Part shown: piece after piece, positions 17,757 to 26,928 of the stretch
Numbering within the stretch: the stretch's first letter is position 1
How the letters are laid out: every line of letters begins with the position of its first letter
Notes under the pieces: generated by a model
Seen by the model: only the letters and a program-made list of their open reading frames with translations
Databases searched by the model: none
Told to the model about the DNA's origin: nothing
Program-made: the position numbers and the translations under genes
Assembly: GCF_016907235.1 (NCBI RefSeq)
Contig: NZ_JAFBBO010000001.1
Location: 2,108,001 to 2,172,000, forward strand
Direction: 5' to 3'
Length of the DNA: 64,000 bases
From: Oerskovia jenensis
GTDB taxonomy: Bacteria > Actinomycetota > Actinomycetes > Actinomycetales > Cellulomonadaceae

Positions 17757-18413
17757 TCAGCGGGTGCGACGTGACGAGGCGACCGAGCCGTGGCCGGTCC
17801 GGGTCGCGTCGAGGAGCCGTTCGAGGAGTGTCGTCCAGGTCTCGCGCGAGGCGCCGTCGTCGACGGCGCCCGTCACGTCGACCCAACGGAGATAGATCAC
17901 GATGAGCCCGCTCATGAGTGCCCCGACCAGGAGCTCGATGTCGAACGGGTCCTCGTCGGGGTGGCTCGCGGCCAGGGCCGTCGTGAGACGCATGCTCACC
18001 TCTGCGAAGACCTTGATGAGGGTGAGTGCCCTGCGGGGCGACGGGCCGCCCTCGTCGCCGAGCACCCTGGTCAGGTAGGCCAAGGGAGTCACGAAGTCGG
18101 TCGTGCGCAGCGCCTGGGCGACCTCGTCGAAGAGGGCCAGGTCGGGCCCCTCGCCCTGGTCGTCCGACGCGAGCGCGTCGAGCCGGTCGAGCGCCGCCCC
18201 GACGACCTCGCTGCAGACCTCGGTCACGACGTCGTCGAGCGACGCGAAGTGGTTGAACACCGTGCGCCGGGAGACGTCGGCGCGCTCCGCGAGCTCGTCG
18301 ACCGAGAACGTGGTCCCGCCCGACTCGCCGATCAGGGCCGCGGCCGCGTCCACGATGGCGCGCCGATGACGTGCCTTGAGCGCGGACCGGCGGTCGACGA
18401 CGGGGAGGGACAT
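17757..18413 (-). CDS. TetR-family repressor
   Basis: 218 aa. The N-terminal TetR DNA-binding domain has RAIVDAAAALIGESGGTTFSVDELAERADVSRRTVFNHFASLDDVV (residues about 18-62), ending in the typical FNHF recognition helix. The rest is a helical ligand/dimerisation domain without an assigned ligand. It precedes the MMPL transporter in the same direction with a 39-bp gap, the common layout of an autoregulated efflux operon. The start is ATG at 18413, seven bases after a TAGCGT -10 element; the palindrome just upstream is the likely operator. Confidence 0.9.
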   Translation of the reverse strand: MSLPVVDRRSALKARHRRAIVDAAAALIGESGGTTFSVDELAERADVSRRTVFNHFASLDDVVTEVCSEVVGAALDRLDALASDDQGEGPDLALFDEVAQALRTTDFVTPLAYLTRVLGDEGGPSPRRALTLIKVFAEVSMRLTTALAASHPDEDPFDIELLVGALMSGLIVIYLRWVDVTGAVDDGASRETWTTLLERLLDATRTGHGSVASSRRTR

Positions 18414-18420
18414 GCCCTCT

Positions 18421-18442
18421 ACGCTAAGTGCATCGATGCACT
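18421..18442 (-). promoter_or_regulatory. TetR/MMPL promoter with palindromic operator
   Basis: AGTGCATCGATGCACT (18427-18442) is a perfect 16-bp palindrome. Directly next to it, at 18421-18426 on the minus strand, is TAGCGT, a -10 element seven bases before the TetR ATG. A repressor bound here would cover the -35/-10 spacer, consistent with autoregulation of the operon. Confidence 0.65.
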
Positions 18443-18480
18443 CGGTGCAACAAGCCTGGTCAGGGCTCGCAGGCCTCCGG

Positions 18481-19752
18481 CTACCGCTCGAACGTCCAGT
18501 TCTTGTCCGTGAGCATGCGGGCGACCGCGAGCCCGATCGAGAGCGCGACGATCACGAGCCCCGCCTCGACCGTCGACGCCAGGGCGTCGACCGTCGCCCC
18601 GCTGTTGAACTCGTAGACAGCACGGTAGGCCGTGACGCCCGGCACCATGATGACGACCGCGGGCACCGACATCGTGATGCGCGGCACCTTCATGGCCGGC
18701 GCGATGTAGGCGGCGAGGACCCCGACGATGAGCGCGGTCGCCGCCGCGGCGGCCTGCGACGCGAAGCCCGCGTCGATGAGCTCGAGGCGCGCCACGTTCG
18801 CGACCATGCCGATCGACGCCGCTCCCACGGCCATCTTCCACGGGCTGTTGAACATCAGCGCGAAGCCGAGCACGCCCGCGAAGCTCGCGAGCGCGCGCAG
18901 AGCCACGAACAGCGTCTCGTCCAGGGCCGGCGGAGGGAGCCTGTCGGGCTGGAGCCCGGCGATCGCGGAGATCGCCCACACCGCGAGGGCAGCCGACGCC
19001 AGGATCATCAGGGCGTACGTCATGCGGGCGATGCCCGCGGAGAAGTCGAGCTTGGCGAGGTCGAGCGCGGCGGTCACCAGGGCGAACCCCGGGACGAGGA
19101 ACAGGACCGCCGACACGTAGCCCGCCTCGTGGCCCCCCGCGACCCCCATCAGGTTCTCGAAGACGAGCACGATCAGCAGGTAGGCCGTCGCGGCCACGGT
19201 CGCTGCGAGCATCGTGGTGCCGAACTGGTTGATGCCCTTGTGCAGCATGGCCCGACGCACCATCTGACCGAAGAACGCCCCGACGAACACGGCACCGCAC
19301 TCGATGACCCCGCCGTTGTTGAGGAACGCGAACGCCGCACAGGCGATCGCGGCCCACAAGGCGTTGAGGAACGCGCCGTAGAGCAACGGCTTGGCAGCGA
19401 TCCGTTCGAGCTCCGCGTCGACCTCCGCCGCCGTGACCTGCTCCGGCAGGTCGCCGACGTAGGCCTCGAGCTCGGACAGCCGGTCGGAGTTGATGCCGAC
19501 CGCCCGGACCTCGGCGACCTCGGTCCGGAAGTTGCGGTCCCGGTAGGACGTCGCGGTGATCTCGGTGAGCGTCACGTGCGCTGCGGTGCGGTCGAGGCCC
19601 AGCGCCCGGCCCACGCGCGTCATGTGGGACTTCACGCGGTAGCTGCCGGTCCCGGCCGAGAGTGCGAGGTGGCCGACCCTCAGGACCGTCCCCGACTGCC
19701 GGACCAGCTCGCTCGGGCCCAGGCCTGGTTCGTCGGTCGCGTGTGCTGTCAC
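18481..19752 (-). CDS. ThrE/YjjP-type threonine/serine exporter family protein
   Basis: About 423 aa from a GTG at 19752, chosen because GATCAT stands six bases upstream (leaderless pattern); further upstream codons run into tRNA-Ser. Family layout: a soluble N-terminal domain (residues 1-145; LSAGTGSYRVKSHMTRVGRALGLD and a TEITAT segment) with the YjjP/ThrE fold, then about ten membrane segments, including GVIECGAVFVGAFFGQMVRRAML and SVPAVVIMVPGVTAYRAVYEF. The fused N- and C-terminal halves correspond to YjjP and YjjB of enterobacteria. It may export threonine, serine or small dicarboxylates; the substrate is inferred from family only. Confidence 0.85.
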   Translation of the reverse strand: MTAHATDEPGLGPSELVRQSGTVLRVGHLALSAGTGSYRVKSHMTRVGRALGLDRTAAHVTLTEITATSYRDRNFRTEVAEVRAVGINSDRLSELEAYVGDLPEQVTAAEVDAELERIAAKPLLYGAFLNALWAAIACAAFAFLNNGGVIECGAVFVGAFFGQMVRRAMLHKGINQFGTTMLAATVAATAYLLIVLVFENLMGVAGGHEAGYVSAVLFLVPGFALVTAALDLAKLDFSAGIARMTYALMILASAALAVWAISAIAGLQPDRLPPPALDETLFVALRALASFAGVLGFALMFNSPWKMAVGAASIGMVANVARLELIDAGFASQAAAAATALIVGVLAAYIAPAMKVPRITMSVPAVVIMVPGVTAYRAVYEFNSGATVDALASTVEAGLVIVALSIGLAVARMLTDKNWTFER

Positions 19753-19859
19753 CCCGACATGATCGCCCGTCGAGCGCCCCGGTGCACCCATTGCCCGGTG
19801 CGGTGAGACGGACCGGTCCATGCTCCCCGGACACCGCGGAGCACGGCCGGGATGCCGAG

Positions 19860-19888
19860 AGGCCCCGGACCACGTGGGTCCGGGGCCT
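19860..19888 (-). terminator. Hairpin downstream of tRNA-Ser(TGA)
   Basis: Perfect 12-bp stem (19860-19871 with 19877-19888) with a 5-base loop, 12 bp past the tRNA 3' end. Confidence 0.75.
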
Positions 19889-19899
19889 TGCTCTGGCGG

Positions 19900-19984
19900 C
19901 GGAGGGCGAGGGATTCGAACCCCCGGTTGCTTGCGCAACAACGGTTTTCAAGACCGTCACATTAGGCCGCTCTGTCAGCCCTCC
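19900..19984 (-). tRNA. tRNA-Ser (anticodon TGA)
   Basis: 85-nt class II tRNA. Acceptor GGAGGGC pairs with GCCCTCC, discriminator G, anticodon loop CTTGAAA (TGA), long variable arm, GGTTCGAATCC T-arm. Confidence 0.95.
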
Positions 19985-20072
19985 ATGGTGCTCCGACGCA
20001 CATTCTGGCACGTCCGAGCCTCCGGTCGTCCACGCCACCTTCGGTCAGGGGCACGTCCGCCCGGTGCACGAC

Positions 20073-20107
20073 GACGGCGGGTCACCCTCACGAGGTGGCC
20101 CGCCGTC
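20073..20107 (-). terminator. Terminator hairpin of the conservon operon
   Basis: 14-bp stem with one wobble (20073-20086 with 20094-20107) and a 7-base loop, about 50 bp after the cvnD stop. Confidence 0.7.
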
Positions 20108-20158
20108 AGCGGTCGAGCGTCGCACGACGAGCCCCAGGGGCCGTCGCTGCGGACCGGG

Positions 20159-21109
20159 TCAGGCAGCGCCCGAGCGGAGCTGACGCATCGCGAGCTGCAC
20201 GAGCGAGATCAGCGTCTGCTTGGTCGCCGCACGCGACCGCGCGTCCGTGTACAGCATCGGGACGTGAGCAGGGATCTGGAGCGCCTCGCGCACGTCCTCG
20301 AGCTTGTGCTTGGCCACGCCGTCGAAGCAGTTGACGCCCACGACGAACGGGATGCCCCGCGACTCGAAGTAGTCGATCGCCGGGAAGCACTGCTCGAGGC
20401 GGTCGGTGTCGACGAGCACGACGGCACCGATCGCACCGCGCACCAGGTCGTCCCACATGAACAGGAAGCGGTCCTGGCCCGGCGTGCCGAACAGGTAGAG
20501 CCAGAGCGATCCAGGCAGCTCGATACGGCCGAAGTCCATGGCGACCGTGGTCGTCATCTTGCGGTCGCTCACGCCACCCGCGTCGTCGACCCCCACCGAG
20601 TGCTCCGTCATCGCGGCCTCGGTGTTGAGCGGCTCGATGTCCGAGATGGAGCCGATGAAGGTCGTCTTGCCGACCGCGAACCCGCCCGCGACGACGATCT
20701 TCACGACCGTCGGCGCCGTGCGCGTCGCCTGGGGGGCAGTCGTCGCGGCGGGAGCCACGGGCTGCGGTGCCGTCGGGGCCGGGCTCGCCTGCTGCTGGAC
20801 GGGCGGGGTCTGGTGGACCGTCGGCGCCTGCTGCGTGGCGACGGGAGCCGGAGCCTGCGGAGCCGGCGCCGGCGTGCTGCCGGGCTGACCGCCGAGGACG
20901 CTCTGGCGGACCGGAGCCGAGGTCGGCGATCCTGCGGACGGGGCCGAGACGGCCGGAGCCTGCGCTGCGGCCGCCGGAGCCGAGACGGGAGACCACGAAG
21001 GCCCCGACGCGCCGGCGGGTGCCGACGACCCGGGGGCGCCCGTGATCAGACCGGTACCACCAGCAGCCTGCGGCTGGCCGGCAGCACCGTCAGAGGGTGG
21101 AAATGCCAT
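20159..21109 (-). CDS. cvnD: CvnD-like small GTPase of a conservon
   Basis: About 316 aa. The first 135 residues are a low-complexity Ala/Pro/Gln-rich extension; the GTPase core follows: P-loop VVAGGFAVGKTTF, switch region TTVAMDFGRIEL, LFGTPGQDRF (the DxxG position reads GTPGQ, usual for this family), and a GVNCFD segment in place of NKxD. CvnD proteins are Ras-like switches that act with a histidine-kinase-like CvnA, a roadblock protein and a DUF742 protein at the membrane. ATG at 21109 is preferred over GTG at 21118, which sits too close to the GGAG site. The start overlaps the end of the DUF742 gene. Confidence 0.9.
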   Translation of the reverse strand: MAFPPSDGAAGQPQAAGGTGLITGAPGSSAPAGASGPSWSPVSAPAAAAQAPAVSAPSAGSPTSAPVRQSVLGGQPGSTPAPAPQAPAPVATQQAPTVHQTPPVQQQASPAPTAPQPVAPAATTAPQATRTAPTVVKIVVAGGFAVGKTTFIGSISDIEPLNTEAAMTEHSVGVDDAGGVSDRKMTTTVAMDFGRIELPGSLWLYLFGTPGQDRFLFMWDDLVRGAIGAVVLVDTDRLEQCFPAIDYFESRGIPFVVGVNCFDGVAKHKLEDVREALQIPAHVPMLYTDARSRAATKQTLISLVQLAMRQLRSGAA

Positions 21110-21506
21110 TGAGAACACTCTCCAAGATGCTCAGGGACAGTCCCGAGTTGCTGCTGCCGTGACCGGTGTGGACGTTGAGCGGGGTCGACGTGTGCACCGT
21201 GAGGTAGTTCTCCTCGGCGAGGTCGGCGACCAGGATGCGGGTGACGCCCAAGGGCATCCGCAGGAGCGCCGAGAGCTCGGCGATCGACACGTAGTTGTGC
21301 GCTGCGTGCTGGAGGATCGCACGCTTCTCGGGAGGCAGGCCGTAGCTGTTCACAGCACCCGGCATCACCTCGACCAGCGCCTCGAGCGGGAGGTCCGAGG
21401 TCGCCGAACGGACACGTCCGCCGGTCACCGCGTACGGACGCACCGTCGCGGCCTCGTACGAGTCCGAGCTGTGCGCTCCCAAGCTGCCAAAAGGTGCGTT
21501 CGTCAT
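21090..21506 (-). CDS. cvnC: CvnC-like DUF742 protein
   Basis: About 138 aa. A DUF742-type winged helix: TVRPYAVTGGRVRSATSDLPLEALVEV, then AILQHAAHNYVSIAELSALLRMPLGVTRILVADLAEENYLTVH, as in conservon CvnC proteins. The ATG at 21506 has a good AGGACAGG site; the alternative TTG at 21548 would overlap cvnB. Family members are thought to bridge CvnA/CvnB and the GTPase or to bind DNA; the exact role is not settled. Confidence 0.88.
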   Translation of the reverse strand: MTNAPFGSLGAHSSDSYEAATVRPYAVTGGRVRSATSDLPLEALVEVMPGAVNSYGLPPEKRAILQHAAHNYVSIAELSALLRMPLGVTRILVADLAEENYLTVHTSTPLNVHTGHGSSNSGLSLSILESVLNGISTL

Positions 21507-21516
21507 CGACCTGTCC

Positions 21517-21966
21517 TCATCCCACCGGGGCTCGTGTTGCTCCGTCAACGGGCAGGCTACCGCGCATCTCCGAGATGAGCTGAGGCGTCAACGTCGCCTC
21601 CGTGCGGGAGACGAGGAGGGCCATCTCGTAGCCGATGAGCCCGATGTCGCACGTTGACTCGGCGACGACCCCGAGGACGGACCCGTTCGAGACGTTCATG
21701 AGGAAGAGGAACCCGTTGTCCATCTCGACGATCGACTGGCGGACGTTGCCCCCGTTGAGCTGGCGGGCCGCACCGCGGGTCAGGCTCGACATGCCGGACA
21801 CGATCGCCGCGAGCTGGTCGCCGCTCGTCCGGTCGAGCTGGTCGGACATCGCCATGAGCAGACCGTCGGCCGACACCACCAGCGTGTGCCGGCTTCCCGG
21901 GACGGTCCGCACGAAGTTGTCGAGCAACCACCCGAAATTGGTTGCTTCGGTGCTGAGCGCGTTCAC
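21517..21966 (-). CDS. cvnB: CvnB-like roadblock/LC7 protein
   Basis: 149 aa from a GTG at 21966 preceded by AAGGAGGAA. Roadblock/LC7 fold: NFGWLLDNFVRTVPGSRHTLVVSADGLLMAMS, QLAAIVSGMSSLTRGAARQLNGG and a central strand SIVEMDNGFLFLMNVSNGSVLGVVA. Such proteins act as GTPase-activating or scaffolding partners of the conservon GTPase. It sits 40 bp after the sensor gene. Confidence 0.9.
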   Translation of the reverse strand: MNALSTEATNFGWLLDNFVRTVPGSRHTLVVSADGLLMAMSDQLDRTSGDQLAAIVSGMSSLTRGAARQLNGGNVRQSIVEMDNGFLFLMNVSNGSVLGVVAESTCDIGLIGYEMALLVSRTEATLTPQLISEMRGSLPVDGATRAPVG

Positions 21967-22006
21967 ACTTCCTCCTTGTCAGTTGCCACAGACGGCGAGC
22001 TGTACG

Positions 22007-25000
22007 TCACCGCGACTGCGGCGCTGAGTCGGGGACATCATTGCCGTGCGAGGCACGTTCAGTCGAACCTGTCTCGTCGTCGGCCTCGACCCGTCCCCGT
22101 GCGGTCGCCGACTGGAACGCCGCGAGACGTGCCCGCAGCTGCTCCGGGTCACGATCGATCTTGGCCGTGAACCGGTCGACGTACTCCTCGCGGTTCACGG
22201 TCCGGGCCCGACGCGTCAGGCCCGAGGTCGTCACGTCCGGACGCTCCTGGGGGCTGTAGGTCCCCGCGGAGTCGGCGTACGCCTTGCCCTGGACCTCCGG
22301 GCCGTTGCGGAGCAGCGTCGACATCTCCTCGTAGAGGACCGCCGAGGCGGTCCAGTCCGAGCGAGCCTCGACCGAGTCCGACACGTAGCCCTCGTCGAGG
22401 GGCTCGATCTGCTCCTGCGCCGGACGGCGCACCAGCGGGGTCGGGCCGGCCGTCGCGACCGGGGCCTGCTGGCCCACCGATGGCATCGCCGCCGGGGCCG
22501 GAGCGAAGGCGGTCGGCGCCGCAGGCTGCTGGTAGGCGACCGGCTGCTGCGCCTGCGCGGGTTGCTGGTAGGCCGTCGGTTGCTGCACCGGGGCGGCCTG
22601 CTGCGTGAGCGGCACCGCACCGGCCGGCTGCGAGGCGAGCGCCGCGGCGGAGGGGGTCACGACGGGCATGGCCCCCGTGCGGGGGCGCCGGTTGAAGATG
22701 CCGCGCTTGCGCGCCTGGCTCTCCCGCAACGACCTGCGCGTCGGCAGGTCGGCCATGAGGTCCTCGAACTTGGGGAGCGCCTCGAAGGACAGCTCCTCCG
22801 GGATCTCCTCGCGCGCCTCGACCTCGGGTGCGACCTGCGCCGCGGGGGCCTGGGGCTGCTGGTCCTGGTACTGCTGGACCGGCTGCAGGAGGGCGGGCTC
22901 CGCCGGGGACGGCCGCTGGTCCGCGTACTGCTGGGGGGCGGGAGCACGGTACGTGTCGACGTGGGCGACGGGAACCTCGTACTGCGTCGGCTGCGGCGCC
23001 GGGGCCGGGGCCTGGCGCTGCGGGAGCTCGGCCGCAGGGGTCTCGACGACCTGCTCGCTCTCGACCGGCGCAGCGGCCGCGGGGGGACCCGCGACCGGGG
23101 CCGACGCCTCGTTCTGCGTGAGCGGCTCGATCGCGAACTGCGGGGCCCACGTGCCGTCGTCGGGCACGAAGTCGGGGACCGAGATGTCGGTAGCCGACAC
23201 GTCCGGGGCGGCATCGAGCTCGATGGCCTGCTGCTCCGACGTCGTGGGGTCCGCCGCACCGAGGGCACGGAAGCTCGAGAACATGGCCGAACGCGTGCTC
23301 ACGTCGAGCACCGGGATCTCGGCCGACTGCGGCTGGACGGGCGGCATGACGCCCGTGGTCTCGGCGGGGCTCGCGGCACGGGCACGGCTGGGCAGGGAGC
23401 TGCCCGACGAGGCCACGCCCTCCGGAGGGGACCAGGCCTCGGGCGTGCCGGGCATGTCGAGCGGGAGCGACGGCGTCGCGAGCGGCGGCAGGACGATCGA
23501 GCCGGTCTGCGGACCCGGGACGAACGAGGCGCTCGGCGCCGACCCCGCGGGGTCCATGCCGCGCGGGCGACGGCGAGGCATGCCCGTCGAGGTCGCACCG
23601 TCGGTCAGGGCTGCGAGGTCGACCGGGATCGCGACGGGCGCGTCGTGGTCGATCTGCGGGGTCGAGGTCGTGGCCGGTCCCGAGTAGACGGGGGCCGTGG
23701 GCTGCGCGGGCGGTGCGGAGAGCTGGTTCGCGGCGACCTGTGTGCGGTTGTCGAGCGGGTCCGTCGGCATCGGCAGCGGGACGTTGGAGTCCGGCACGAA
23801 GAGGACGTTCGGGAAGCTGACGGTGACGAGCGTCCCCGCGCCCTCGGGAGCACGCTCGAACGTGACGCTCGCGCCGAGACGGTCCGAGATGCGCCCGACC
23901 ACGTACAGGCCCAGTCGCTGCGATCCCACGACGTCCGAGGCGGCGTGCGCGTTGACCTTGCGGTTCGCCTCGACGATCTCCTCGGGGGTCATACCCAGGC
24001 CGTGGTCGCGGATGATGATCTTGACGAACCGCTCGTCGCGCGCCGTGCTGACCTCGACCGGCGTGTGCGGCTCCGAGAACATGGTCGCGTTCTCGAGGAG
24101 CTCGGCGATGAGGTGCGCCGCGTTGAGCGCGTTGTGCCCCAGCATGAGCGGGTCGACGACGAGGTTCAGCCGGACGCGGTCGTACAGCTCGATCTCGGAC
24201 GACGCCGTACGGATGACGTCGGAGGCCGGCATGGGCTGGCGCACGCGACGACCCGAGTCGATGCCCGCGAGCACGAGGAGGGACTCGGCGTTGCGGCGCA
24301 TACGGGTCGCGAGGTGGTCCAGGCGGAAGAGGTTCGACAGCGTGTTCGCGTCTTCCTCGGAACGCTCGAGGTCGTCGAGGAACGCGAGCTGACGGTTGAG
24401 CAGCACCTGGTCGCGGCGAGCCACGTTGACGAACATCTCGGCGATCGATCCACGCAGCGCGGCCTGCTCGCGGGCCACCTGGATCGTCGTGGAGTTCACG
24501 TCGTTGAACGCGTTCGCGAGCTGACCGACCTCGTCGCTCGACTCGACCGTGATGGGCTGGATGCTGATGCCCGGGCCCTGGCCGGGCACCGAGACCTGCT
24601 CGACCATGCGCGGGAGCTGGTCCCGGACGTCCTGGGCCGCGGTCGTGAGGCGGCGCAGCGGGTTCACGATCTGGCGGGCGATGGCACCGGCCACGAGGAT
24701 GCTGGCACCGAACGCGACGAGGGTCACGAGGATGGTCAGGACGGCTCGGGTCACGGCCGCGGCCGCGATGTCCGACGCCGTCTCGCCGGCGTTCTTGCGG
24801 ACCTCGTCACGGACCGGGGTGATGTCCGCGAGGTCGTTGGCGGAGGCCGCGGCCCACTCGTCCTTGTTCGTCACGCCGACCGCGGCGTTGGCCGCGAGCG
24901 AGTTTCGCAGGTTGACGTAGGAACCGATCGGCGACGGGATCGCGAGACCGGTGCGCAGCTCGCGGACCGCCTTGCGGGCGGCCGCTGCCTTGGTCTCGCC

Positions 25001-25684
25001 CTCGCTGACGAGTCGGGCGGCGCGCTGGGAGTCGTCGCTGACGCCCGGCGAGACCGTGCCGCCGTTGGTCGTCTGGTCCTGGGCGATGTCCTGGAAGAGG
25101 AACGAGACGACGGGGAGCTCGAGCGCGACCTGGCTCATGAGCACGTTGGACGCGACGTACGCGTCGAGCACCTGGGCGAGGCCACGGTCCTGCGCGGTGT
25201 CGGCCAGCACGCGCGGCACGTCGAGCGCGTCGTCGATCAGGGTGTTGTACGACGACGTGAGGCCGAGCTCCTGGATCGTGCCGTTGTCGATCTTCTTGCG
25301 CAGGGCGTCGAGCTCGGTGCGGTCCTTGACCGTCGCCTCGACGGCTCGGTTCACGCGGGGGTCCAGCATGGACAGCGCGACGTCGCCGTACATCCGGTCG
25401 CGACGGTCGAGCGCCTTGTCGGTCTCGGCGCGCGCCTCCTCGACCAGCGCGTCGGCGTTCTCCACGCCGCGCGCCCGCTGGATCTCTGCGGCGCGCTCGG
25501 CGGCCACGGCCTTTCCTGCGACGTCCTGGGAGGCGAAGGCCTCCACCAGGGCGACGGTCTGGTTGGCCACGCGCGCCTCGTTGATCGCCTGAACCGAGAA
25601 GACCGTTGCGGCCAGGAACAGGACGAAGACAGGCAGCGCGAGTGCCGCAAGGATCTTCCCGCGAACGCTCAACCTGCGGAGCAT
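22007..25684 (-). CDS. cvnA: CvnA-like sensor histidine kinase with very long Pro/Gln-rich tail
   Basis: 1225 aa. The ATG at 25684 is chosen for its GAGAGAGG site. Order: membrane segment (10-32), extracellular nitrate/nitrite-sensing-like (NIT) helical domain (about 45-300), membrane segment (about 315-340), HAMP-like region, FRLDHLATRMRRNAESLLVLAG dimerisation helix (about 450), and an HATPase domain with ELLENATMF, RDHGLGMTPEEI and LGLYVVGRISDRLG (about 525-630). The last 590 residues are low complexity, rich in Pro, Ala and Gln. These kinases in conservons lack an adjacent response regulator and signal to the CvnB-C-D proteins encoded downstream. The tail is much longer than the kinase needs and may tether partners or sit near the wall-membrane zone; that is inference. 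Confidence 0.9.
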   Translation of the reverse strand: MLRRLSVRGKILAALALPVFVLFLAATVFSVQAINEARVANQTVALVEAFASQDVAGKAVAAERAAEIQRARGVENADALVEEARAETDKALDRRDRMYGDVALSMLDPRVNRAVEATVKDRTELDALRKKIDNGTIQELGLTSSYNTLIDDALDVPRVLADTAQDRGLAQVLDAYVASNVLMSQVALELPVVSFLFQDIAQDQTTNGGTVSPGVSDDSQRAARLVSEGETKAAAARKAVRELRTGLAIPSPIGSYVNLRNSLAANAAVGVTNKDEWAAASANDLADITPVRDEVRKNAGETASDIAAAAVTRAVLTILVTLVAFGASILVAGAIARQIVNPLRRLTTAAQDVRDQLPRMVEQVSVPGQGPGISIQPITVESSDEVGQLANAFNDVNSTTIQVAREQAALRGSIAEMFVNVARRDQVLLNRQLAFLDDLERSEEDANTLSNLFRLDHLATRMRRNAESLLVLAGIDSGRRVRQPMPASDVIRTASSEIELYDRVRLNLVVDPLMLGHNALNAAHLIAELLENATMFSEPHTPVEVSTARDERFVKIIIRDHGLGMTPEEIVEANRKVNAHAASDVVGSQRLGLYVVGRISDRLGASVTFERAPEGAGTLVTVSFPNVLFVPDSNVPLPMPTDPLDNRTQVAANQLSAPPAQPTAPVYSGPATTSTPQIDHDAPVAIPVDLAALTDGATSTGMPRRRPRGMDPAGSAPSASFVPGPQTGSIVLPPLATPSLPLDMPGTPEAWSPPEGVASSGSSLPSRARAASPAETTGVMPPVQPQSAEIPVLDVSTRSAMFSSFRALGAADPTTSEQQAIELDAAPDVSATDISVPDFVPDDGTWAPQFAIEPLTQNEASAPVAGPPAAAAPVESEQVVETPAAELPQRQAPAPAPQPTQYEVPVAHVDTYRAPAPQQYADQRPSPAEPALLQPVQQYQDQQPQAPAAQVAPEVEAREEIPEELSFEALPKFEDLMADLPTRRSLRESQARKRGIFNRRPRTGAMPVVTPSAAALASQPAGAVPLTQQAAPVQQPTAYQQPAQAQQPVAYQQPAAPTAFAPAPAAMPSVGQQAPVATAGPTPLVRRPAQEQIEPLDEGYVSDSVEARSDWTASAVLYEEMSTLLRNGPEVQGKAYADSAGTYSPQERPDVTTSGLTRRARTVNREEYVDRFTAKIDRDPEQLRARLAAFQSATARGRVEADDETGSTERASHGNDVPDSAPQSR

Positions 25685-25881
25685 ACGAACCTCTCTCCAT
25701 ACCCTGTGACCAGCGGATCGTCGTGAGGTCCGGTCGGCACCGACCATCCCCCACTCGCCAGACGTGCGTACTAACTATCGGTGCACTTGCCCCAGGGACC
25801 TAATCCGGTCATCCAGGGCAAGCCGGAGGCTTCGCGGAGGATTCCGACGAGGCCGGACACCCGCCCTCGTCCACGAGGCCG

Positions 25882-25887
25882 TAGTGT
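25882..25887 (+). promoter_or_regulatory. Leaderless-type -10 element
   Basis: TAGTGT seven bases before the GTG at 25895; no ribosome-binding site is visible. Confidence 0.5.
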
Positions 25888-25894
25888 CTTTCGC

Positions 25895-26872
25895 GTGCGA
25901 GCCGTCACGATAGCCGCCCCGGGTGGCCCAGGGGAACTCACCCTGTCCGACCTCCCCGACCCCGTCCCGGGTCCGGACGAGGTGCTGATCGACGTCGTTT
26001 CGAGTGGCGTGAACCCTGCTGACCTGCTACAACGTGCCGGAAAGTACCCTCCGCCGGCAGGTGCACCGGTATGGCCGGGTCTCGAGGTTTCTGGGGTGAT
26101 TTCGTCCGTCGGCTCCCGTCTCACAGGGTGGGACGTCGGTGACGAGGTCGTCGCACTGCTCGACGGCGGTGGCTACGCGGAGAAGGTCCGCGTCCGCGCG
26201 TCGCAGGTGCTCCCCCTGCCCGCCGGCGTCTCGCTCGTCGACGGCGCCGCGCTCCCCGAGGCGGTGTGCACCGCGTGGAGCAACCTGGTCGACGTGGGCC
26301 GTCTTGGTCGGGGCGACGTCCTGCTCGTGCACGGCGGGTCGGGCGGGGTCGGCTCGGTCGCGACGCAGATCGGTGCCGCGCTCGGTGCGCGCGTGGTCAC
26401 GACGGCGGGCGGTCCCGAGCGCGCTGCGCGGTGCCTCACGCTGGGGGCCGACGTGGCCGTCGACCACCGGACCCAGGACTTCGTCGCCGCGGTGCGTGAG
26501 GCGTCCCAGGGAGCGGGCGCCGACGTGGTGCTCGACGTCGTCGGGGCCGCGTACCTGGCCGACAACCTCCGGGCGCTCGCGACGGGCGGTCGGCTGGTCG
26601 TGATCGGGATGCAGAAGGGGCGCCGCGGCGAGCTCGACCTGGGCCTGCTGCTCGCCAAGCGAGCCCTGGTCGCCGGGACCACGCTGCGCGCCCGCCCGGC
26701 GGACGAGAAGGCCCGGCTGGTCCGCGACGTCCTGACGCACGTGTGGCCCCTGATCGAGGACGGGCGCGTACGGCCCGTGGTCCACGCGCAGCTTCCCCTC
26801 GACCGGGCGGGCGACGCTCACCGCCTCATGGAGTCGGGCGAGGTGTTCGGCAAGGTCCTGCTCGTGCCGTGA
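25895..26872 (+). CDS. Quinone oxidoreductase / MDR-family zinc-free alcohol dehydrogenase
   Basis: 325 aa from GTG at 25895. Medium-chain reductase fold: VTIAAPGGPGELTLSDLPDPVPGPDEVLIDV, NPADLLQRAGKYPPPAG, PGLEVSGVISSVG, and the Rossmann motif LVHGGSGGVGSVATQIG near residue 150. The PIG3/QorA-like pattern NPADLLQR and the lack of catalytic zinc cysteines mark it as an NADPH quinone oxidoreductase type enzyme. It is divergent from the conservon and probably monocistronic or read with the Bpa gene 56 bp downstream. Confidence 0.88.
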   Translation: MRAVTIAAPGGPGELTLSDLPDPVPGPDEVLIDVVSSGVNPADLLQRAGKYPPPAGAPVWPGLEVSGVISSVGSRLTGWDVGDEVVALLDGGGYAEKVRVRASQVLPLPAGVSLVDGAALPEAVCTAWSNLVDVGRLGRGDVLLVHGGSGGVGSVATQIGAALGARVVTTAGGPERAARCLTLGADVAVDHRTQDFVAAVREASQGAGADVVLDVVGAAYLADNLRALATGGRLVVIGMQKGRRGELDLGLLLAKRALVAGTTLRARPADEKARLVRDVLTHVWPLIEDGRVRPVVHAQLPLDRAGDAHRLMESGEVFGKVLLVP

Positions 26873-26928
26873 GCGTCATGAGCGCCGCGGGCGTCGCGCA
26901 CGGCGCCCGTTCGGGACAGACTGGGTCC

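Noticed and set aside
15093-17774. 893-codon plus-strand open frame opposite the MMPL gene
   Set aside because: Composition is Arg/Asp/His-rich with no domain; it mirrors the real transporter.
22046-25726. Long plus-strand open frame opposite the conservon sensor gene
   Set aside because: It is a GC-driven antisense frame (long runs of Arg/Gly/Asp) without motifs; the minus-strand kinase has clear domains.
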